Assembly: GCA_900753285.1 (NCBI GenBank)
Contig: CAADYN010000075.1
Coordinates: forward strand, 1-20,079
Origin: Clostridia bacterium
Lineage (GTDB): Bacteria > Bacillota > Clostridia > Oscillospirales > CAG-272
DNA length: 20,079 nt
Reading direction: 5' to 3'
Shown here: positions 14,968 to 20,079 of the stretch, piece by piece
Layout: each line of letters starts with the position of its first letter
How positions within the stretch are numbered: position 1 is the stretch's first letter
Translations under genes and position numbers: made by a program
The notes under the pieces: model-generated
Seen by the model: the letters and a program-made list of their open reading frames with translations, nothing else
Database searches by the model: none
Told to the model about the DNA's origin: nothing

Positions 14968-16887
14968 ATGAAACACGGATTTATTACTCTTTCTGCCGGA
15001 GTTCCCGAGGTATCGGTTGCGGCTCCGACAAAAAACGCGGAATCCATATGCCGTCTCATTGATGAAGCATACGAAAAAAACGCCGCGGTTTTGACCCTGC
15101 CCGAGCTTTCGGTTACGGGATATACCTGCTCCGACCTGTTTTTCTCCGATTCACTTATAAAAAGCGCGGAGAGAGCAGTCGAGAGCATAATCGAGCACAC
15201 TAAAGGCAAGAAAATGCTTGTGTTCGTCGGGGTTCCCGTCTCGGCTTATGGCAAACTCTACAACTGTGCGGCTGTGGTATCGAACGGGGAGCTTCTCGGA
15301 CTTGTACCGAAGACAAACATACCAAACTACTCCGAATTCTACGAGCTGCGCCACTTCACCCCCGCGCCCGAGACTGATTCCGTTGTGAGATTCTGCGGAC
15401 GTGATGTGAACTTCGGTGTGCATCAGATATTCTCATGCGCTGAAATGCCGTCGCTCAGAGTGTCTGCCGAAATCTGCGAGGATATGTGGGTGGCGGACAC
15501 TCCGTCTACTCATCACGCGATGGCAGGGGCAACGGTTATAGTGAATCTCTCCGCGTCAAACGAAACAGTCTGCAAGGACGCGTACAGAAAAATGCTCGTC
15601 ACGTCAGCGTCGGGTAAGCTCATCTGCGCATATGTCTATGCAGACGCCGGAGTCGAAGAATCCACTACAGATATAGTTTTCTCCGGTCACTCAATGATAG
15701 CGCAGAACGGAGCTGTGACTGCCGAAACTCTGCCATTCGCGGGTGAATACGGCAAAAGCAGGATAATAACATCCGTCTGCGACCTCTTGCATCTTGAACA
15801 CGACAGACGCAGAATGAACACCGTAAAGCCGGAATACGCCGAAAAATACACCGTAACGGAGTTCTCGCTTGATATAAAAGAGACGGACATCACAGGAATA
15901 ATAAACCCGCGCCCGTTCATTCCCGGAGGACGTGAGGACAAAAAGGCTGTCTGCTCCCGTATCACGGATATTCAGGCTGCCGGACTTGCGAAGAGAATAC
16001 GCGCGTCTCATGCAAAAGGCTGCGTAGTTGCGCTCTCGGGAGGACTTGACTCAACTCTCGCGCTTCTCGTTACCGCCAAAGCCTTTGATATGCTTGGTCT
16101 GAGCCACAAAGCCATTACAACGGTGACAATGCCGTGCTTCGGTACGACTTCAAGAACGCGCTCCAATGCCGAGATAATGGCGCTCGAGCTTGATACCTCT
16201 TTCAGATGTATTGACATAAAAGAAGCGGTAGACATCCACTTCCGCGACATAGGACACGACCCGAGCGACCTCTCCGTAGTCTACGAAAACTCTCAGGCAA
16301 GGGAGAGAACGCAGATTATCATGGACATAGCAAATGCCGACGGAAGCCTTGTTATCGGTACGGGAGACCTCTCGGAGCTTGCACTCGGATGGGCAACCTA
16401 CAACGGCGACCATATGTCAAACTACGGAGTAAACGCGGGCGTACCGAAAACTCTCGTGCGTCATATCGTATCATACTTCGCGGATGAAGCGGAAGAGGGC
16501 GGCAAAGAATCCCTCGCGCGTGTGTTGAGAGACGTTTTAGCTACTCCGGTAAGTCCCGAGCTTCTTCCTGCAAAGGACGGAGAGATAGCGCAGAAGACCG
16601 AGGACATAGTAGGACCGTACGACCTCCACGACTTCTATCTCTACCACTTTATGAGATGGGGCGAAACACCCGACAAGATAATGCGTGAGGCGGAGGCGGC
16701 TTTCGCGGATGAGTTCGACAGTGAGACAATAAAGAAATGGCTGAACATATTCCTCCGCCGCTTCTACACACAGCAGTTCAAGAGGAGCGCACTTCCCGAC
16801 GGACCTAAGGTAGGTTCAGCCGCGCTATCCCCAAGAGGAGACTGGAGAATGCCCTCCGACGCCGACGGAAGCGAAATGAAAATATAG
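14968..16887 (+). CDS. nadE: Glutamine-dependent NAD+ synthetase
   Basis: NadE converts nicotinic acid adenine dinucleotide to NAD+ using ATP and ammonia from glutamine. The 639-residue protein is the two-domain form: an N-terminal nitrilase-type glutaminase (about 1-290) with the triad Glu46 (LPELSVTGY), Lys115 (VPKTNIPNY) and Cys170 (AEICEDMW), then the synthetase domain with the PP-loop SGGLDST (357-363) and the conserved GTGDLSELALGWATYNGDH region. AAGGT lies before the ATG, 25 bp after trxB. Its place beside the NADPH-using trxB is metabolically sensible. Length and key residues are complete. Confidence 0.96.
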   Translation: MKHGFITLSAGVPEVSVAAPTKNAESICRLIDEAYEKNAAVLTLPELSVTGYTCSDLFFSDSLIKSAERAVESIIEHTKGKKMLVFVGVPVSAYGKLYNCAAVVSNGELLGLVPKTNIPNYSEFYELRHFTPAPETDSVVRFCGRDVNFGVHQIFSCAEMPSLRVSAEICEDMWVADTPSTHHAMAGATVIVNLSASNETVCKDAYRKMLVTSASGKLICAYVYADAGVEESTTDIVFSGHSMIAQNGAVTAETLPFAGEYGKSRIITSVCDLLHLEHDRRRMNTVKPEYAEKYTVTEFSLDIKETDITGIINPRPFIPGGREDKKAVCSRITDIQAAGLAKRIRASHAKGCVVALSGGLDSTLALLVTAKAFDMLGLSHKAITTVTMPCFGTTSRTRSNAEIMALELDTSFRCIDIKEAVDIHFRDIGHDPSDLSVVYENSQARERTQIIMDIANADGSLVIGTGDLSELALGWATYNGDHMSNYGVNAGVPKTLVRHIVSYFADEAEEGGKESLARVLRDVLATPVSPELLPAKDGEIAQKTEDIVGPYDLHDFYLYHFMRWGETPDKIMREAEAAFADEFDSETIKKWLNIFLRRFYTQQFKRSALPDGPKVGSAALSPRGDWRMPSDADGSEMKI

Positions 16888-16899
16888 CAGGAGAAACAA

Positions 16900-17589
16900 A
16901 TGAAACTCGGAATAATCGCCGCTATGAAGGTTGAAGCGGAAAAAATAATATCCTCCATGACGGAGAAAAAAACGGAAGAATACGGTGGCGTAGTATATAC
17001 CTCCGGCAAAATCGGCGGAAACGAAGTCGTCTGCGCAGTCTGCGGTATCGGAAAGGTATTCGCCGCGATGTGCGCACAGATTATGGCAGTCGTGTACAAG
17101 CCGGAATACATCATAAACTCGGGCATAGCGGGAACTCTTACGCATAACCTCTCGATAGGGGACGTTGCAATATCGACCGACGCCGTGCAGTATGACATGG
17201 ATACCTCGGTAGTGGGAGATCCCGTCGGAATGATATCTGGCATTAACATAATAAAAATCCCCGCTTCCCGTGAGCTTGGAGAAAAAATAGCGTCTCTTGC
17301 GCACGAGCATGGAGTCAAGACATACATGGGAACGATAGCCACGGGCGACAGATTCATCGGCGACAGCGAAACAAAGCGGAAAATAAGCGAAATGTTCGGC
17401 GGAATCGCGTGCGAGATGGAAGGCGCGGCTGTCGCTCAGGTATGCTGCGTCAACAAAATCCCGTTCTGCATAATTCGTGCGATATCCGACAGCGCGGACG
17501 GCGAAGCACTTGACGATTACCCCGCATTTGCCGCAAGAAGCGCGGATATTTCAGCCGATATAGCGATAAAACTCGCGAAAGAACTTTGA
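16900..17589 (+). CDS. mtnN: 5'-methylthioadenosine/S-adenosylhomocysteine nucleosidase
   Basis: MtnN (Pfs) cleaves adenine from methylthioadenosine, S-adenosylhomocysteine and 5'-deoxyadenosine, the by-products of SAM use (for example by RsmB and RlmN encoded in this window). The 229-residue protein has the catalytic and ribose-binding residues at the same numbers as the E. coli enzyme: Glu12 (AAMKVEAE), Glu174 (CEMEGAA) and Asp197 (ISDSAD). GSG-like NSGIAG (73-78) is the purine-phosphorylase fold signature. AGGAGA precedes the ATG, 12 bp after nadE. It is followed 27 bp later by the GH127 gene. No luxS is seen here. Confidence 0.95.
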   Translation: MKLGIIAAMKVEAEKIISSMTEKKTEEYGGVVYTSGKIGGNEVVCAVCGIGKVFAAMCAQIMAVVYKPEYIINSGIAGTLTHNLSIGDVAISTDAVQYDMDTSVVGDPVGMISGINIIKIPASRELGEKIASLAHEHGVKTYMGTIATGDRFIGDSETKRKISEMFGGIACEMEGAAVAQVCCVNKIPFCIIRAISDSADGEALDDYPAFAARSADISADIAIKLAKEL

Positions 17590-17616
17590 CAATACTCTCG
17601 AAAAGGAGAATACATA

Positions 17617-19467
17617 ATGAAAAAATACCAGAACTTTACCCCCGCGGAGCTGAAACCCACAGGTTGGCTCAAACGTCAGCTTGAGCTTCAGGCGGAAGGA
17701 CTTTCCGGAAACCTCGACAAAATATGGCCCGATATCCGCGACAGTAAATGGATAGGCGGAGACCGCGACGGTTGGGAAAGAGTACCGTACTGGCTCGACG
17801 GATTTGTACCGATGGCATATCTTCTCGAAGACGAGGACATGATCGCCCGCGTAAAGAAGTACATCGACGGCATTGTTGCAGGTCAGTGCGAGGACGGATG
17901 GCTCTGCCCCTGTACTCTTGAAGAGAGAGCTAACTACGATATGTGGGCGTTGTTCCTCATCGACAAGGTTCTCATGCTCTACTACGACTGCTCAAAGGAC
18001 GAGAGAATCCCGAAGGTCGTTTATGACTCGCTGAAGAACCTTGCGGAGCACATTAAGGTGAATCCCCTCCGCGACTGGGGCAAGACAAGATGGTTCGAGT
18101 GCCTTATCCCGATTATTGCGCTATACGAAATCTACCCCGAAGAATGGCTTCTTGAACTCGGACGCGAGCTGAAAAAGCAGGGAACAGACTACAACGAAAT
18201 CATCAAGAATCCCGCTTACAAGACTCCTATCAATCAGTGGCTGTGGGACACTCACGTCGTAAACATGGGCATGGCTCTCAAGGAAGGCGCGCTGTCCTCT
18301 CTGTTTGAAAAGAACGAAGGAGACGACACAAACTCCGAAGCTCTTCTCGAATACCTCTTCAAGTATCACGGAACCGCGGTAGGTCATTTTACAGGCGACG
18401 AATGCCTTTCCGGTATCTCTCCAATCCAGGGAACGGAATGCTGCGGCGTAGTTGAGGCTATGTACTCGTATGAAGTCCTCTTCGGAATCACGGGAAACGG
18501 CAAGTGGGCGGACAGACTTGAAACTCTCGCATTCAACGCCCTCCCCGCAACGGTAACTCCCGATATGTGGGGACATCAGTACTGCCAGCAGACAAACCAG
18601 ATAGCTGTCGTAAGAAATCCCGAAAACCACAAGATATACAGAACAAACAGCGGCGAGTCCGGTCTTTACGGTCTTGAACCCAACTTCGGCTGCTGCACCG
18701 CTAACTTCAACCAGGGCTTCCCGAAGTACGCGCTCTCCACATTCATGAAAGCCGAAAACGAGATAGCTGTCTGCGCAATTTCTCCCGCTGTGGTTGAAAC
18801 AGAGATGAATGGCGCTCACGTTAAGGTTGAGTCCGACACTCTCTATCCGTTCTCCGGCAGCGTGAACTACATAGTTACCACCGATAAGGAAGGCGAATTC
18901 ACACTCACACTCCGCATCCCGTCCTTCGCTTCTTCCGCTAAGATAGACGGCGAGGAAGCACAGCCAGGCTCTTCCGTTGCTCTTACAAGAAAGTGGAGCG
19001 GCAAGAGCGTTGTCACACTTGAGCTTGATTTTGAGGTTAAGTTTGAGCTTCGCCCGACAGGTATGTACGATGTCCGCCGCGGTCCTCTGGTTTACGCGCT
19101 CAAGATAGGCGAAGAAAAGACCATGCTCGAATACGAAAGAGACGGCGTTGAGAGAAAGTTCCCGTACTGCGACTGGGAATACAGACCCACAACCGATTGG
19201 CAGTACGCGTTTGCCTCCGAGGACGTTAAGTTCCACGAAGAAGGCAAGGTCGGCAAGTACATTTTTGAACCCGAAGACGCTCCCACATGGCTTGAAGTTC
19301 CCGTATACAGCATCGACTGGGGCTATGAAGACGGATTCGGATACACCGCACGTCACGAACCTCGCTCCACCTGCCCGGTAGACAGAAAGGTTAAGACCGT
19401 AAAGTTCATCCCCTACGGCTCTACTAACCTAAGACTCACCGAGCTGCCCTTCGCTGACGTAAGATAA
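17617..19467 (+). CDS. GH127-type beta-L-arabinofuranosidase family protein (DUF1680)
   Basis: The 616-residue protein has an (alpha/alpha)6-barrel catalytic region followed by beta-sandwich domains (from about residue 385). In the characterised GH127 enzyme HypBA1, zinc is held by one Glu and three Cys, one of which is the nucleophile. Counterparts here are Glu274 and Cys276 (TECCGVVEAMY) and the pair Cys359-Cys360 (FGCCTAN). Family strings FTPAELKPTGWLKRQL and YWLDGFVPMAYL begin the protein. There is no signal peptide, so it probably works inside the cell on imported beta-L-arabinofuranosyl oligosaccharides. AAAGGAG lies upstream of ATG 17617. It is 27 bp after mtnN, so it may share that operon. 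Lys and Gly codons lean to AAG and GGC more than in its neighbours. Exact linkage specificity is not decidable here. Confidence 0.87.
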   Translation: MKKYQNFTPAELKPTGWLKRQLELQAEGLSGNLDKIWPDIRDSKWIGGDRDGWERVPYWLDGFVPMAYLLEDEDMIARVKKYIDGIVAGQCEDGWLCPCTLEERANYDMWALFLIDKVLMLYYDCSKDERIPKVVYDSLKNLAEHIKVNPLRDWGKTRWFECLIPIIALYEIYPEEWLLELGRELKKQGTDYNEIIKNPAYKTPINQWLWDTHVVNMGMALKEGALSSLFEKNEGDDTNSEALLEYLFKYHGTAVGHFTGDECLSGISPIQGTECCGVVEAMYSYEVLFGITGNGKWADRLETLAFNALPATVTPDMWGHQYCQQTNQIAVVRNPENHKIYRTNSGESGLYGLEPNFGCCTANFNQGFPKYALSTFMKAENEIAVCAISPAVVETEMNGAHVKVESDTLYPFSGSVNYIVTTDKEGEFTLTLRIPSFASSAKIDGEEAQPGSSVALTRKWSGKSVVTLELDFEVKFELRPTGMYDVRRGPLVYALKIGEEKTMLEYERDGVERKFPYCDWEYRPTTDWQYAFASEDVKFHEEGKVGKYIFEPEDAPTWLEVPVYSIDWGYEDGFGYTARHEPRSTCPVDRKVKTVKFIPYGSTNLRLTELPFADVR

Positions 19468-19473
19468 GGAAGC

Positions 19474-19550
19474 CTCTGATTTAATGTTATTTTTGCGACA
19501 AAAGCCCCTATATTTCAGCCTTTTATCGCAAAAATCCGATTGATTCAGAG
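19474..19550. repeat. Long near-symmetric inverted repeat (hairpin) between the GH127 gene and the oxidoreductase
   Basis: Two 31-base arms (19474-19504 and 19520-19550) face each other around a 15-base loop. The ends CTCTGA/TCAGAG pair perfectly, the middle 9 bases pair partly, then ATTTTTGCGA/TCGCAAAAAT (10 bp) and AAAAG/CTTTT (5 bp) pair, with one mismatch between them. No U-run follows the stem, so it is not a standard terminator. It starts 6 bp after the GH127 stop. It could be an mRNA 3'-end stabiliser, an attenuator, or a small palindromic or MITE-like element; TAAGGA occurs on both sides (19465-19470 and 19556-19561). Confidence 0.75.
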
Positions 19551-19567
19551 TATCCTAAGGATAAATT
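19540..19567 (+). promoter_or_regulatory. Candidate promoter with a palindromic operator before the oxidoreductase gene
   Basis: TTGATT (19540-19545) and TAAATT (19562-19567), 16 bases apart, are a moderate -35/-10 match. The odd palindrome TATCCTAAGGATA (19551-19563, perfect apart from its single centre base) fills the spacer and touches the -10, a place where a sugar-responsive repressor could block transcription. The -35 overlaps the right arm of the hairpin. The call is tentative. Confidence 0.4.
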
Positions 19568-19605
19568 TTTAAACTATATAAATTCCAAAAAGGAAGGTAT
19601 TTATC

Positions 19606-20079
19606 ATGGAACACAAACTCGGTATTATCGGTTTTGGCGGCATGGCTGAATATCACTACAACACCGTCAAAAGAGACGACATCGGAATCACTCCCGTTGC
19701 AGTATTCGATGTTCGCGAAGAGAGACGTGAAAGAGCGGTTTCTCTCGGCATGAAGGCGTATGACAACGTTGAGGACTTCCTTGCTGACCATAGCTTTGAC
19801 CTCGTTCTCGTAGCTACGTCAAACAACCACCACGCGCGCTATTCCTGCCTTGCAATGGAGCACGGTTACAACGTTATCTGCGAAAAGCCCGCCGCAATGA
19901 ACGCGGAAGAGGTAAGACGCATGATAGCTACATCCGAAGTTACCGGCAAGTTCTTCACCATCCACCAGAACAGAAGATTTGACCGCGACTTCCGCATCAT
20001 CAAGAAGATAATCGAGGACGGCATGGTAGGCACACCCTACGTTATCGAATCCCGTATCATGAACCCGAACGGCAACGGC
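19606..20079 (+). CDS. Gfo/Idh/MocA-family oxidoreductase, 3' end outside the window
   Basis: The first 158 codons of an NAD(P)-dependent sugar or polyol dehydrogenase-type protein are present and remain open to the last base. The N-terminal Rossmann fold shows LGIIGFGGMA (5-14) and an acidic end of strand 2 at VFDVRE (33-38), which favours NAD+. VATSNNHH (69-76) and EKPAA (93-97) follow; the Lys of EKP is the family's catalytic and cofactor-binding lysine. IHQNRRFDRDF (119-129) begins the C-terminal substrate domain. Full-length members have about 330-400 residues. AGGAAGG (19591-19597) lies 8 bases before the ATG. The adjacent GH127 gene suggests sugar metabolism, but the substrate cannot be named. 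Confidence 0.9.
   Translation, partial: MEHKLGIIGFGGMAEYHYNTVKRDDIGITPVAVFDVREERRERAVSLGMKAYDNVEDFLADHSFDLVLVATSNNHHARYSCLAMEHGYNVICEKPAAMNAEEVRRMIATSEVTGKFFTIHQNRRFDRDFRIIKKIIEDGMVGTPYVIESRIMNPNGNG

Noticed and set aside
18121..19356. A 411-codon open frame on the minus strand inside the GH127 gene
   Set aside because: It is a shadow of the codon bias of the real gene: its translation has no recognisable domain, and the + strand frame carries a complete, well-conserved enzyme with a ribosome-binding site.
1..20079. CRISPR arrays, tRNA or rRNA genes, insertion sequences, prophage or defence genes
   Set aside because: No regularly spaced repeats, no cloverleaf or rRNA sequence, and no transposase, integrase or known defence protein were seen on either strand.

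Overview
This window looks like chromosomal DNA of an anaerobic, Gram-positive, spore-forming-type Firmicute of class Clostridia, probably a gut or rumen Oscillospiraceae/Ruminococcaceae-like lineage. The evidence is the gene order priA-def-fmt-(yugP-like)-rsmB-rlmN-stp-prkC-rsgA-thiN-spoVM, which is the classic Bacillus/Clostridia arrangement, together with purine-rich Shine-Dalgarno sites, ATGA-type overlaps and two genes for plant-polysaccharide (arabinoside) breakdown. The placement is an inference from synteny and gene content; no rRNA or marker gene for a species call is present. Every gene I can support lies on the + strand.

Region 1 (1-6414): the 3' part of priA (primosomal helicase), then def (peptide deformylase), fmt (Met-tRNA formyltransferase), a membrane zinc metallopeptidase, rsmB (16S rRNA m5C methyltransferase) and rlmN (23S/tRNA m2A methyltransferase). 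Spacing is tight, with 4-bp ATGA overlaps at two junctions, so this is probably one operon for replication restart, N-terminal formyl-Met handling and RNA modification.

Region 2 (6415-11040): after an AT-rich gap with a possible promoter come the PP2C phosphatase stp, the PASTA kinase prkC, the ribosome-assembly GTPase rsgA, thiN (thiamine pyrophosphokinase) and a 27-codon ORF that I identify as spoVM from its sequence and its exact syntenic place. A hairpin terminator closes the unit. rpe, which sits between rsgA and thiN in Bacillus, is absent here, and rpmB does not follow spoVM.

Region 3 (11041-12705): a 158-residue helical protein of unknown function with an apparent internal duplication, then a GH43-type glycosidase with its own good promoter and its own terminator.

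Region 4 (12706-19467): a promoter followed by six closely spaced genes: a chloramphenicol-acetyltransferase-like protein, thpR (RNA 2',3'-cyclic phosphodiesterase), trxB (thioredoxin reductase), nadE (glutamine-dependent NAD synthetase), mtnN (MTA/SAH nucleosidase) and a GH127-type beta-L-arabinofuranosidase. Gaps are 27 bp or less, so all six may be co-transcribed.

Region 5 (19468-20079): a 138-bp gap holding a long near-symmetric hairpin and a 13-bp palindrome (possible operator), followed by the 5' part of a Gfo/Idh/MocA-family oxidoreductase that runs off the window. GH43, GH127 and the oxidoreductase all lack signal peptides, so they probably act on imported arabinose-containing oligosaccharides in the cytoplasm.

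I found no CRISPR array, transposase, phage gene, tRNA or rRNA. The window is mostly conserved housekeeping. The items most worth a second look are the tiny spoVM, the unknown 158-residue protein, the hairpin before the oxidoreductase and the insertion in the PriA zinc domain.
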